From: Novispirillum itersonii
GTDB lineage: Bacteria > Pseudomonadota > Alphaproteobacteria > Rhodospirillales > Rhodospirillaceae
Direction: 5' to 3'
NCBI RefSeq assembly: GCF_014205675.1
Contig: NZ_JACIIX010000012.1
Coordinates: forward strand, 93,495-157,494
Length of the DNA: 64,000 nucleotides
Shown here piece after piece: positions 54,273 to 64,000 of this stretch; positions within the stretch are counted from its first letter, which is position 1; each line of letters begins with the position of its first letter. The notes beneath the pieces were generated by a model, which did not search any database, was not told where the DNA came from, and saw only the letters and a program-made list of their open reading frames with translations. Both the position numbers and the translations under genes were made by a program.

Positions 54273-54398
54273 TCAGCCCTGACGCACCTTCATGCGCGGG
54301 TTCTTCTTATTGATGATGTAGACACGGCCCTTGCGACGAACCACACGGCAGTTCTTGTCGCGGGTCTTGGCCGACTTCAGCGAATTGCGGACTCGCAT
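54273..54398 (-). CDS. rpmJ: 50S ribosomal protein L36
   Basis: The 41-residue protein [16 protein letters not shown]...MKVRQG is a complete L36 of the longer, cysteine-poor form found in proteobacteria. It has only one cysteine (NCRVV), so it lacks the Zn-binding CxxC...C...H set of short L36. The start is the ATG at 54398 within a longer open frame. It is a single gene with its own terminator. Confidence 0.95.
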   Translation of the reverse strand: MRVRNSLKSAKTRDKNCRVVRRKGRVYIINKKNPRMKVRQG

Positions 54399-54545
54399 GA
54401 CGAAACCCTCGGTAAACCCTGGTACAGAAAGAGGGCGCAAAATACGGATCAGAGCCCCCGTTGTCAATGTAAAAGAGGCAGAAACCGCCCTGCTTCTACA
54501 CGCTTTGCGCCCCCGGTTGGTTGGGGCGATGCTTATAGCCCTGAA

Positions 54546-55247
54546 TCACCGCTGAAGCCAAGAGCGCAAACACGCCGAAACCGCCTGTGGCTGTTCCAGC
54601 GTCGGCAGGTGGCCGCTGCCCTCGATCACCACCAGCTCCCCGGCGGCCAGACGGTCCACCATTTCCTGATGCACCTTCGGCGGGGTGATGGCGTCATCCT
54701 GCCCGACCAGACACAGCGCCGGAACGGTGATCGCCCGCAGGTCTTCCCGCCCGTCGGGACGGCCCATGATGGCGGTCTGCTGGCGGATAAAGGCCTCCGC
54801 CCCGACCCGCAGCATCATCTCGCGGATCGGGGCGGTGAAGGCGGCATCGGCCAGCCGGGCCGGGTGGATCAGGAACGGCAGCAGCATCTCCGCCACCTCG
54901 GCCAGACGGCCCTGCGCCGCCAGCGCCATCTGCTCCCGCCGGGCGGTGATCTGTTCCTCGCGGTCAGCGCGGGCGTTGGTGTCAATCAGGGCAATCCGGC
55001 TGACCCGGTGCGGGGCGCGGCGCATCACTTCCTGCACCACATAGCCGCCCATGCTCAGGCCTGCCAGCGCAAAGGTCTCCGGGGCGGCAGCCAGCAGGCG
55101 GTCGGCCATGCCCGCCAGCGTGTCATCCTGCGCCACATCGGCAACGGTGATGTCGGCAACATCGGCAAGGGCGGCCACCTGCGGGGCAAACAGCGCCCCG
55201 TCACACAGCAGGCCGGGAACGAGAACCAACGGAGTCCTGGCAGTCAT
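54546..55247 (-). CDS. Alpha/beta-fold hydrolase
   Basis: The 233-residue protein shows LVLVPGLLCDGALFAPQ (oxyanion region), the nucleophile elbow AGLSMGGYVVQEV with the catalytic serine, an aspartate in LVGQDDAITPP and a histidine in EGSGHLPTLEQP. AAGGAA precedes the ATG. It lacks a signal peptide. Substrate is unknown; small esters or lactones are typical for this size. It is 61 bases from the isochorismatase-like gene on the same strand. Confidence 0.88.
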   Translation of the reverse strand: MTARTPLVLVPGLLCDGALFAPQVAALADVADITVADVAQDDTLAGMADRLLAAAPETFALAGLSMGGYVVQEVMRRAPHRVSRIALIDTNARADREEQITARREQMALAAQGRLAEVAEMLLPFLIHPARLADAAFTAPIREMMLRVGAEAFIRQQTAIMGRPDGREDLRAITVPALCLVGQDDAITPPKVHQEMVDRLAAGELVVIEGSGHLPTLEQPQAVSACLRSWLQR

Positions 55248-55308
55248 CGCTGAACGTTTCCTTCTGATTTTGCTTATGGTTTTGTCGGGTGACGCCGAAA
55301 ACTAAAGC

Positions 55309-55854
55309 TCACTTTATCAGGCGCTGCAAGATATCGCGGAAGCGCGGATGATCGGCCCGGGCCATCCATTCAAACAGCACCATTTCCGTGGTCACCGCCT
55401 GACAGCCCTGCGACACCATGCGGGCGACTCCGGCCTCGCGGTCCGCTGCCCGGCGGGATCCGCTGGCATCGGTGACGATGAACACCTCATACCCCAGTGC
55501 CCGGAAGCCCAGCGCCGTCTGAAGGACGCAGACATGGGCCTCGGTGCCGCAGATCACCAGCTGCTTCCGCCCCAGCGCGGCGACCCGGTCGCGGACCGCG
55601 TCTTCCGCCGCCGCGGAAAAGGCGGTTTTCGACACCAGACTGCCGGGGGAAAATTCCTCCCGCAGGTCCACCATGGTCGGGCCGATCGACTGCGGGCAAT
55701 GCTCGGTGACCAGCACCGGCACCTCCAGCAGCGCCGCCCCGCGCAGCAGGCGGGTGGCATTATAGAGAATGGTGCGGGGATCCTCGATCACCGGACACAG
55801 GCGTTCCTGAATATCGACGACCATCAGACAGGCATCGGCGGCGGACATCAGCAT
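55309..55854 (-). CDS. Isochorismatase-family cysteine hydrolase (YcaC-like)
   Basis: The 181-residue protein has the catalytic set of the family: Asp in MVVDIQERLCPV, Lys in LVSKTAFSA, and Cys in CGTEAHVCVLQTAL. A TEA/H motif precedes the nucleophile. Members cleave amides or isochorismate. No siderophore-synthesis genes flank it, so an amidase or uncharacterised role is more likely. AAGGGGG precedes the ATG. Confidence 0.88.
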   Translation of the reverse strand: MLMSAADACLMVVDIQERLCPVIEDPRTILYNATRLLRGAALLEVPVLVTEHCPQSIGPTMVDLREEFSPGSLVSKTAFSAAAEDAVRDRVAALGRKQLVICGTEAHVCVLQTALGFRALGYEVFIVTDASGSRRAADREAGVARMVSQGCQAVTTEMVLFEWMARADHPRFRDILQRLIK

Positions 55855-56000
55855 GGTTTCCCCCTTGGTTCTTTCCGGTTGCGCAGACCGCAGCGTACCA
55901 CCGACCCGCCGCCGGAGGGGTAAAAACCGGGGACCGCTCCCACACCGGGGGGCTGCCCTGCCCGCCGGAAGGACCGGAAAAACACCCCAAACAGGGTGCG

Positions 56001-56062
56001 GACCCCCGTTTTGTTGCCACCGACCCCCGTTTTGTTGACAGACCGCAGGATCAATCTATTAT
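56001..56062 (+). promoter_or_regulatory. Strong sigma-70-like promoter with a 16-base direct repeat at the -35 region
   Basis: TTGACA (56035-56040) and TATTAT (56057-56062) are 16 bases apart. GACCCCCGTTTTGTTG occurs twice, at 56001-56016 and 56022-56037, with a 21-base period (two helical turns). The second copy runs into the -35. Transcription would start near 56069, about 70 bases before the helicase ATG at 56140. Confidence 0.7.
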
Positions 56063-56139
56063 CACGGCCTATGATTTTGGCGGTTCCATGGCCTGACGGT
56101 CACCCGCCCTCCCCCAATGCAGGCAGCACCCCGATCTCC

Positions 56140-58635
<2,496 letters not shown>

Positions 58636-58660
58636 TCAACAGCCTGTCAGACACAGAAAA

Positions 58661-58695
58661 ACGGGCCGCGTCACCACCGCGGCCCGTTCTTTTTG
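58661..58695 (+). terminator. Rho-independent terminator of the helicase gene
   Basis: ACGGGCCGCG and CGCGGCCCGT pair across 7 bases, followed by TCTTTTT. It lies 25 bases after the stop. Confidence 0.92.
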
Positions 58696-58719
58696 GGGCC
58701 CTTTCCAACCGGGGAAGGC

Positions 58720-59352
58720 TCAGACCAGCGCCAGCCGCAGGCCAAGCCCGATCAGACACAGGCCCACCCCCTGCTCCACCCGGTGGCGGATGCGCTGGAT
58801 CCGCCGGGTCAGGGCCGGATGGGTCAATCCCACCGCCACCACCGCAAACCACAGCAGATGCGCCAGAGCGATAAACACCCCAAAGCCGACCTGTACCGAC
58901 AGCGGCGTTGACGGATCAATCCCCTGACTGAACAGGGCGATAAAGAACAGGGCGGTCTTGGGGTTCAGCGCATTGCACAGCGCCCCCGAGCGCCACGCCA
59001 CCCAGCCGGACAGAACCGCCTGCTCCCCGGCCTCCTCGGGGGCCTGCGGACGCGACCGCAGCCCCTGCACCCCGATCCACATCAACCACGCCGCCCCGGC
59101 ATAGCGCAGAATGTCCAGACTCTGCGGCAGGGCGTGCACCACCCAGCCAAACCCCAACACCGTATAGGTGACATGGACGGAGACCCCGCAGGCAATCCCC
59201 AGTGCCGCCAGCAGACCGGCCCGGCGTCCCCCGGCCAGACTGACCCGGGTCACCATCGCAAAATCCGGGCCGGGGCTGATCACCGCCAGCAGGGTCACCA
59301 CCGCCACCGGCAGCATCTGCGCCAGCGCCGCCTGCATCACATCCGTTTCCAT
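58720..59352 (-). CDS. LysE/RhtB-family exporter
   Basis: The 210-residue protein has about six helices. The family motif VVTLLAVISPGPDFAMVTR lies in the first helix and GALCNALNPKTALFFIALF in the middle. Members export amino acids or homoserine lactone-like compounds. AGGAGAGG precedes the start. It diverges from a LysR regulator that probably controls it. The substrate is unknown. Confidence 0.9.
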   Translation of the reverse strand: METDVMQAALAQMLPVAVVTLLAVISPGPDFAMVTRVSLAGGRRAGLLAALGIACGVSVHVTYTVLGFGWVVHALPQSLDILRYAGAAWLMWIGVQGLRSRPQAPEEAGEQAVLSGWVAWRSGALCNALNPKTALFFIALFSQGIDPSTPLSVQVGFGVFIALAHLLWFAVVAVGLTHPALTRRIQRIRHRVEQGVGLCLIGLGLRLALV

Positions 59353-59422
59353 TCAGCCTCTCCTTTGCTGTTCCTGTTGCTGACAATGGCGCTGGAAAGG
59401 ATCATAAAAAATCGAAACATTT

Positions 59423-59437
59423 TCACCGGATCGGTGA
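59423..59437. promoter_or_regulatory. Palindrome in the LysE-LysR divergent region
   Basis: TCACCG-GAT-CGGTGA is perfect, with TTTT and AAAA close on each side. It lies 25 bases before the LysR start and 71 bases before the LysE start. Confidence 0.55.
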
Positions 59438-59461
59438 GGAAAACGCACAGTAGGAGGATGC

Positions 59462-60328
59462 ATGGCCCGGGATCTCCCACCCCTCGCCCCGCTGGTGGCG
59501 GTTGAGGCCGCTGCCCGCCACGGCAGCTTCACCAAAGCCGCCGACAGCCTGAACCTGACCCATGGGGCCGTCAGCCGCGCCGTGCAGCAGGCGGAACAGG
59601 CTCTGGGAGTCGCCCTGTTCCGCCGCCATAACCGCCGGGTCAGCCTGACGCCGGAAGGGCGGATTCTTGCCGGATGTCTGGACCGGATCTTCACCGATCT
59701 GCGCCAGACCTGTGCCCGCCTGCGGCACCCGTCCACGCTGGCGGTCAGCTGCGAACCGACCCTGACCATGCGCTGGCTGATGCCCCATCTGCCGGACTTC
59801 TCGGCCCTGCATCCGGGGATCACCGTTCATCTGGCCACCGGGGGTGGACCGATTGATCTGTCCCTTACCGGAGTCGATGTTGCCATCCGGCGGGCCGATT
59901 TCGGCCTGCCCGGATCGGCGGTGATCCGGCCTCTGGGGGCGGAACAGGTCGGTGTGGTCTGTAATCCGGCGGCGTGGGAGCGGTGGGGCGGAGACCTGCG
60001 CACCGCGCCGCGCCTGCACACCCGCACCCGTCCGCAGGGCTGGGCCGACTGGTCCCGGCACAGCGGCACCCCCCTGCCCCCGGCGGAGGCCGAACAGGTG
60101 TTCGACCACTTTTCCTTTTCGCTCCAGGCCGCCGTCGCCGGGCTGGGTGTCGCCATCGGCCCGCTGCCGCTGGTGGTGGATGATCTGGCCGCCGGAGTGC
60201 TGATTGCCCCGTTCGGGTTTTGCCCTGGGGGTGCCGACTATGTGGCCCTGCTGGCCGACGATCCGCCCCCCGGCAGCCCGGTGGAACGGTTTCTCGGCTG
60301 GCTGGAACAGACCCTGCCGACCGCATAA
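59462..60328 (+). CDS. LysR-family regulator, GcvA-like, divergent from lysE
   Basis: The 288-residue protein starts MARDLPPLAPLVAVEAAARHGS, with the helix-turn-helix KAADSLNLTHGAVSRAVQQAE and the GcvA-like RHNRRVSLTPEG. The effector domain (about 90-285) has DVAIRRADFGLPG, typical of that branch. AGGAGG lies just before the ATG. Its divergent position suggests it controls the LysE exporter, sensing the exported compound. Confidence 0.9.
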   Translation: MARDLPPLAPLVAVEAAARHGSFTKAADSLNLTHGAVSRAVQQAEQALGVALFRRHNRRVSLTPEGRILAGCLDRIFTDLRQTCARLRHPSTLAVSCEPTLTMRWLMPHLPDFSALHPGITVHLATGGGPIDLSLTGVDVAIRRADFGLPGSAVIRPLGAEQVGVVCNPAAWERWGGDLRTAPRLHTRTRPQGWADWSRHSGTPLPPAEAEQVFDHFSFSLQAAVAGLGVAIGPLPLVVDDLAAGVLIAPFGFCPGGADYVALLADDPPPGSPVERFLGWLEQTLPTA

Positions 60329-60362
60329 AGAAAACGGGCGCGGAGGATTTCCCCCGCGCCCG
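60326..60362 (-). terminator. Rho-independent terminator of the TerC gene
   Basis: CGGGCGCGG (60335-60343) pairs with CCGCGCCCG (60354-60362). On the minus strand TTTTCTTTAT follows, reaching the LysR stop. It separates convergent genes. Confidence 0.88.
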
Positions 60363-60398
60363 ATACCATGACCTGATACACCCGGCAGACGGCGGAGA

Positions 60399-61328
60399 TC
60401 AGGTGGAGACTTTGACCTGATCCCGGGTCTTCCACAGCGACAGGGCAATGGAGCCACCGAGAATACCCGCCGTCAGCCCCAGCGCCGCCCAGGTCGGCAG
60501 CTTGTAGATATCGACCAGCACCATCTTGGTGCCGATCACCACCAGCAGCAGGGCCAGACCGTACTTGAGGTAGGCAAAGCGCGGCAGCAGACCGGCCAGC
60601 GCAAAGTACAGCGACCGCAGACCAAGGATCGCAAACACGTTGGAGGTGAAGACGATGAACGGGTCGGTGGTGACGGCGAAAATCGCCGGGATGCTGTCCA
60701 CCGCGAAGATCACGTCAATCGCTTCCACCGCCATCAGCGACAGAAACAGCGGGGTGATGTGACGCACGCCGTTGATCCGCACGAAGAAGCTGTGGCCGTG
60801 GAACTCCTTGGTCACCGGGAAGAAACGGCGGGCCAGACGGACCAGCCAGATCTTTTCCGGATCCGGATTCTCATCATCCGGCTTCAGCATTTTCAGGCCG
60901 GTGAAGATCAGGAAGCCACCGAAGATGTAGATAACCCAGTGGAACTGCTGGACCAGAGAAATCCCGGCCAGAATCATCCCGGCGCGCATCACCAGCGCCC
61001 CGATAATCCCCCAGAACAGCACCCGGTGCTGATATTTGGGCGGAATGGCGAAGGCGGTGAACACCAGCGCGATGACGAAAACGTTATCAAGGCTCAGACT
61101 CAGCTCGATCACGTAGCCGGTCATGAACTCCAGCCCCTTCGGCACGCCCTGAACATAGGCGACGCCACCGGCGAAAATCACCGCGAGAGAGGCATAAAAA
61201 CCGCACATGATCAGGGACTTGCGGATCGACACTTCTTCGTCGTTCCGGTTCAGCAGACCAAGATCAAGGGCAAGAAGAATAAGCACGAAGGCGCCGAAGC
61301 CGCCCCATGCCAGCAGGGTGAAGTCCAT
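60399..61328 (-). CDS. TerC/Alx-family membrane protein
   Basis: The 309-residue protein has about nine helices with the TerC motifs: the acidic/Asn signature LSLSLDNVFVIALVF and the second repeat MAVEAIDVIFAVDSIPAI, where Asp residues lie in the membrane. TerC/Alx proteins export Mn2+ or help metalate exported enzymes, and some belong to tellurite resistance. No ter genes are nearby. It has a well-formed promoter and a 105-base leader with hairpins. Confidence 0.92.
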   Translation of the reverse strand: MDFTLLAWGGFGAFVLILLALDLGLLNRNDEEVSIRKSLIMCGFYASLAVIFAGGVAYVQGVPKGLEFMTGYVIELSLSLDNVFVIALVFTAFAIPPKYQHRVLFWGIIGALVMRAGMILAGISLVQQFHWVIYIFGGFLIFTGLKMLKPDDENPDPEKIWLVRLARRFFPVTKEFHGHSFFVRINGVRHITPLFLSLMAVEAIDVIFAVDSIPAIFAVTTDPFIVFTSNVFAILGLRSLYFALAGLLPRFAYLKYGLALLLVVIGTKMVLVDIYKLPTWAALGLTAGILGGSIALSLWKTRDQVKVST

Positions 61329-61406
61329 TGTAGACCCTCAGAACCCAATGCGCCGCGTCAGCGCCGTTCTTATACGAGGGGATCCGACATCACGGTGACG
61401 CCTCAC

Positions 61407-61468
61407 CGCCAGAGGGGCCCGGACCCAGGCTCTGGCGCAACATTCGCGAAACTGAGGCAAACTGTCAA
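61407..61468 (-). promoter_or_regulatory. TerC promoter and hairpin leader
   Basis: On the minus strand TTGACA (61463-61468) and GAATGT (61440-61445) are 17 bases apart. The leader then has CGCCAGAG/CTCTGGCG (61430-61437 with 61407-61414) and GGTGA-GGCG-TCACC. TerC genes are often preceded by Mn-sensing yybP-ykoY elements, but its core could not be recognised here. Part of the first stem may lie before the start site. Confidence 0.55.
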
Positions 61469-61548
61469 GGGGAGACATTCAGGACCCGGGAGATGGACGC
61501 GTACACCCAAAAATAAGAGGGGAAAATAATCCGCTACCGAGGCAGGGT

Positions 61549-61896
61549 TTAATTTAGCCACTGCCGGACCGGTGTTCCCAGCTCCAGATCCGGCAACAGG
61601 GCCGCCGCCTGACGGTTCAGGGCAATCAGGCTGGACACCGCTTCTGCTGACAGATCATCCGCCGCCACCCCGCTCCCACGGCGTGGCGTGACCAGCCGGG
61701 TCAGGGGCGACATCTGCCGCCGCAGACCACGCACACCATCACCCTCAGCCTCGGAAATCAGGCCGCTGATACGCTCCCACAAGGCGGAATGCTCCTGCAG
61801 GCAGCGGGCAACATCGGTATCATCCCGCGCCTCGGCCATTCTCTGGGCCACCCGTTGCAGACGCATCGCATACAGGGTCCAAGGAATGTGAGCCAT
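61549..61896 (-). CDS. Small soluble protein of unknown function, paralogue 1
   Basis: The 115-residue protein starts MAHIPWTLYAMRLQRVAQRM; GGAGGGG lies just upstream, and a start 10 codons earlier is less likely. It is largely helical, with HSALWERISGLI and SSLIALNRQAAALLPDL. The neighbour at 62131-62448 has the same layout (NSDLWAAL, ILLNRQTALALAAE). The pattern loosely resembles FlaF-type flagellin regulators, but the match is too weak to name. No signal peptide is seen. Confidence 0.7.
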   Translation of the reverse strand: MAHIPWTLYAMRLQRVAQRMAEARDDTDVARCLQEHSALWERISGLISEAEGDGVRGLRRQMSPLTRLVTPRRGSGVAADDLSAEAVSSLIALNRQAAALLPDLELGTPVRQWLN

Positions 61897-62130
61897 CTCC
61901 CCCTCCCACCGGTTGCGGCATGGCAAACGGAATCCCCCCCGTCCATGCAGCCTTTCCCCCCGGGGCGGTTTACCACAGGGTTTTTATATACCCGTTATGG
62001 AAACCAATTCCCCCCGAATAACAACCTGAAGTCTGACCCACACATCTCTCAGCGTCAAGGTCAGGATGATGAGGATTCCCCCGACTTTCGGCCTAATCGA
62101 CGCGGCGCATCACCGCACCCCTGCCAATGG

Positions 62131-62448
62131 TCATAGTCCGGTGGGGTGGGTCTCCGCCGCCAGAGCCAGCGCGGTCTGGCGGTTGAGCAGGATCAGGGCG
62201 TCCCGTCCGGGCGCAGGGCTGCGGGTCTGCTCCGCCACGGTGCGGGCGCGGGTCAGAAGAAGTCCGCTGAGAGAGGGAGTGACGTGGTCTTCAACCAGCC
62301 CGGAGCGGACATCCGCCTCCAGCGCCGCCCACAGATCACTGTTGGCCTGAAGCGCAGAACGCAGGTCTTCCGGGGTCCGGGCGGCCTCTATCCGGTCAGC
62401 AAGGCGGTGCAGACGGCTGGCGTAAGCGGCCCAGAATGTCGCCTTCAT
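62131..62448 (-). CDS. Small soluble protein of unknown function, paralogue 2
   Basis: The 105-residue protein begins MKATFWAAYASRLHRLADRI and shares the order of motifs with paralogue 1: N-terminal helix with RLHRLADRIE, NSDLWAALEADV, then ILLNRQTALAL at the end. AGGGACAG precedes the ATG. The two genes face the same way, 234 bases apart. No family is recognised. Confidence 0.7.
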   Translation of the reverse strand: MKATFWAAYASRLHRLADRIEAARTPEDLRSALQANSDLWAALEADVRSGLVEDHVTPSLSGLLLTRARTVAEQTRSPAPGRDALILLNRQTALALAAETHPTGL

Positions 62449-62588
62449 CGTTCTGTCCCTGCGGAGTCCCGGCGGTCATCGTCACAGACTTAAGAATTAA
62501 TCCTAAAATCCGGAACGACCTATACCCTTAGGGGAGAGACAGCGTCAAGCGCTTCCTCCGATGAAACCTCCGGGAAACCCCGGCCGCC

Positions 62589-62942
62589 TTAATTGCTTTC
62601 CAGCGTACTGCGGGCCTCCTCAACGTAGGGGACCGCCGCCACATCCACCATAACGCGGCCATACAGGGTCTCGATCCGATAGGCCCCGACAAGGGCGGAG
62701 ATGGAGTTGCAGTCCAGACGCTGCCCGTTTCTGGCGTACAGACAAACCTTCACCCGCACCTCTTTTTCCTGATTGCAGGTGTTGTCCACCATCGCCTTGA
62801 AACTGTATTCGGCATAAACGGTGTTCCTGTCCTTGAACGCCGTATCGACACGCCCGAGGCGCACGCACGGGTCCTGCGCCATCGCCTGCGGCACAGACAG
62901 AAAAAGCGCCACAGCGGCGCCACACCACCAAAACCGGACCAT
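62589..62942 (-). CDS. Small secreted protein with a domain shared with the upstream gene
   Basis: The 117-residue protein has a signal peptide (about 1-22, AMAQD) and four cysteines. Its body (YAEYSFKAMVDNTCNQEKEV, then VCLYARNGQRLDC) aligns by eye with the C-terminal part of the next gene upstream (YEVGFSYVIRNGCRKTFRSV, then LRADGRNW). A beta-sandwich-like fold is plausible. CGGGAGGA precedes the start. The upstream gene ends 48 bases away, so they form one operon. Function unknown. Confidence 0.7.
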   Translation of the reverse strand: MVRFWWCGAAVALFLSVPQAMAQDPCVRLGRVDTAFKDRNTVYAEYSFKAMVDNTCNQEKEVRVKVCLYARNGQRLDCNSISALVGAYRIETLYGRVMVDVAAVPYVEEARSTLESN

Positions 62943-62990
62943 AGATCCTCCCGGGGTCACAGCGGAGTCGGGCCGCAAAGATCCGGGCCG

Positions 62991-63809
62991 CTACTGCAGC
63001 CGGACCGTCACGGTTTTCACCGCATTAAATTCACTCTGGGTCATGTATTTGAAAAAAGTAAGGCGGCCCTTGTCTTCCTGAAACGGCCCAAGGGTCAGGG
63101 TAAAATCATGGCGGATCACGGACTCTTCATTCCAGTTACGCCCGTCGGCCCGCAGGCCGACGGATCTGAACGTTTTCCGGCAGCCATTGCGGATGACGTA
63201 AGAAAAACCGACTTCGTATTCGACCCGTTCCTCGGATTTACTGCGCTCCAGCAGGACCTTCTCCGCCTCCATGAACAGGCAATAGGTCTCATCATGGCGG
63301 GGATCCGACTCTTCTCCGGCCGGGGGCTGGCTGTTTTTCGCGCCCTGCAGGGCCACCGTCTCCGGCGTCGCCCCCCTGTAGCTGGTCACCGGCCCTTCGA
63401 CACTGCCGACAAAGGTGCGGGCGCTTTGCCCCTCAAGCTGCCGGAGCTCCTCCGCCCGCCGGCGGTTCCGTTCCTCGAAGTCTTTCCGGGCCTGCTCGCT
63501 CTCCCGCTCCAGCGCCTGCCGCCGGGCCTGCTCCCGCGCTGCCTGCTCCTTCACCTGTTCGGGGGAGGCAAAGGCATAGCCAAACTGGTCGAGGGTATCC
63601 AGATAGCACTGTTCCCGCTCTCCGGCGGGCCGGGTCCGGCACTTGGTCAGCCATGCCGCCTGCTCCGGCTCCTTGCTGAAATCGGTCCGGTCAATGCAGG
63701 GGACAAACCCGGCCCCGAGAAGGCAGGACTGGGCCGCAGTGATCTGCCCGGCCTCGGCCACAGCCGGAAACAGCAGCAACACCCCGACATTGATAAGCCA
63801 ACGCCGCAT
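62991..63809 (-). CDS. Secreted coiled-coil protein of unknown function
   Basis: The 272-residue product has a signal peptide (1-20, VAEAG) and a Cys-rich N-terminal part (AAQSCLLGAGFVPC, KCRTRPAGEREQCYLDTL). A basic/acidic coiled coil follows (about 85-130; repeated EQAR/ERE), then a linker and a C-terminal domain (about 165-272) that resembles the whole of the next gene. The start at 63809 gives a proper signal peptide; the open frame goes 30 codons further. It is the first gene of a two-gene operon. No family is recognised. Confidence 0.72.
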   Translation of the reverse strand: MRRWLINVGVLLLFPAVAEAGQITAAQSCLLGAGFVPCIDRTDFSKEPEQAAWLTKCRTRPAGEREQCYLDTLDQFGYAFASPEQVKEQAAREQARRQALERESEQARKDFEERNRRRAEELRQLEGQSARTFVGSVEGPVTSYRGATPETVALQGAKNSQPPAGEESDPRHDETYCLFMEAEKVLLERSKSEERVEYEVGFSYVIRNGCRKTFRSVGLRADGRNWNEESVIRHDFTLTLGPFQEDKGRLTFFKYMTQSEFNAVKTVTVRLQ

Positions 63810-63877
63810 GTCCGTCTCTCTTTTCCCCAAACCCGGCCTTCCGGCCCCGATCCGCAACCCTAGAGTATCCGTGTTGA

Positions 63878-64000
63878 TCAAGCGTTTTTTGGGATCCATG
63901 GACGCCCTGCCTTGAGCAGGGCGTTTGCCATGACGATGAGCTTTCGCATGATGGCGGTGATGGCGACTTTTGCTGGTTTTCCAGCGCCGACGAGTTGGTC
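63878..64000 (-). CDS. IS110-family transposase, C-terminal fragment cut by the window edge
   Basis: The last 40 codons before a TGA at 63878-63880 read DQLVGAGKPAKVAITAIMRK, then KLIVMANALLKAGRPWIPK. That is the conserved C-terminal end of IS110/IS1111 transposases (GKPxKVAxTAxMRKL...LNAxL...PW). These RuvC-like DEDD recombinases are guided by an RNA encoded in the element ends. A 9-base stem (ACGCCCTGC/GCAGGGCGT) lies within the fragment. The N-terminal part, the serine motif and the element ends are outside the window. Confidence 0.88.
   Translation of the reverse strand, partial: DQLVGAGKPAKVAITAIMRKLIVMANALLKAGRPWIPKNA

Overview
The window is dense, high-GC bacterial chromosome. The gene set suggests an alphaproteobacterium, probably of the Rhodospirillales: three chemoreceptors, glycolate oxidase, sulfide:quinone oxidoreductase, a DabAB inorganic-carbon pump, a 41-residue L36 protein and many LysR/MarR regulators. 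The placement is inferred from gene content and codon bias, not from a marker-gene comparison. No rRNA, tRNA or CRISPR array was seen.

Layout. 1-3.6 kb: end of an AraC regulator, a TonB-dependent receptor with a Fur-like site, and an RhtX/FptX-type permease (siderophore uptake). 3.6-8.4 kb: a Cache chemoreceptor, a D-2-hydroxyacid dehydrogenase flavoprotein, a DUF2061 protein and a periplasmic solute-binding protein. 8.5-15.7 kb: an SDR, then DUF2892, an SQR-type flavoprotein and an ArsR regulator with SqrR/BigR-like cysteines, divergent from an RND efflux pair. 15.8-17.8 kb: a clearly A+T-rich island with a GTG-started DEDDh exonuclease overlapping a nucleotidyltransferase. This is the best candidate for an undescribed (defence- or RNA-end-processing-like) module. 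17.9-23 kb: dabB-dabA with a divergent LysR regulator. 23-28.9 kb: a tiny secreted Cys-rich repeat protein, CobD, a chemoreceptor, and a methyltransferase/GTPase pair. 29-35.5 kb: two clusters of GC-rich palindromic repeats, MarR/CynX-type MFS, a second GTPase, a small EmrE-like protein, a PAS-LuxR regulator, an acyl-CoA synthetase behind a 41-codon ORF, and a NIT chemoreceptor. 37.9-42.3 kb: an EmrAB-type pump with its MarR regulator, divergent from an HPP-TetR pair; both regulators have clear palindromic operators. 42.3-46.8 kb: a threonate/erythronate-type catabolic cluster (DeoR, PdxA2-like dehydrogenase, DUF1537 kinase, KdgT-like permease). 47-54 kb: SerC, a membrane protein, LysR and glcDEF. 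54.3-61.3 kb: rpmJ, an alpha/beta hydrolase, an isochorismatase-like hydrolase, a DEAD-box helicase with a very long charged tail, LysE/LysR, and TerC. 61.5-64 kb: two small paralogues, two secreted proteins sharing a domain, and the C-terminal end of an IS110-family transposase.

Genes are mostly in short operons with 1-25 base gaps or ATGA/TGATG overlaps. Many regulators are divergent from their likely targets, and several control regions carry clean inverted repeats, listed as sites. Starts were chosen from Shine-Dalgarno spacing and family length. Where this differs from the longest open frame, the entry says so.
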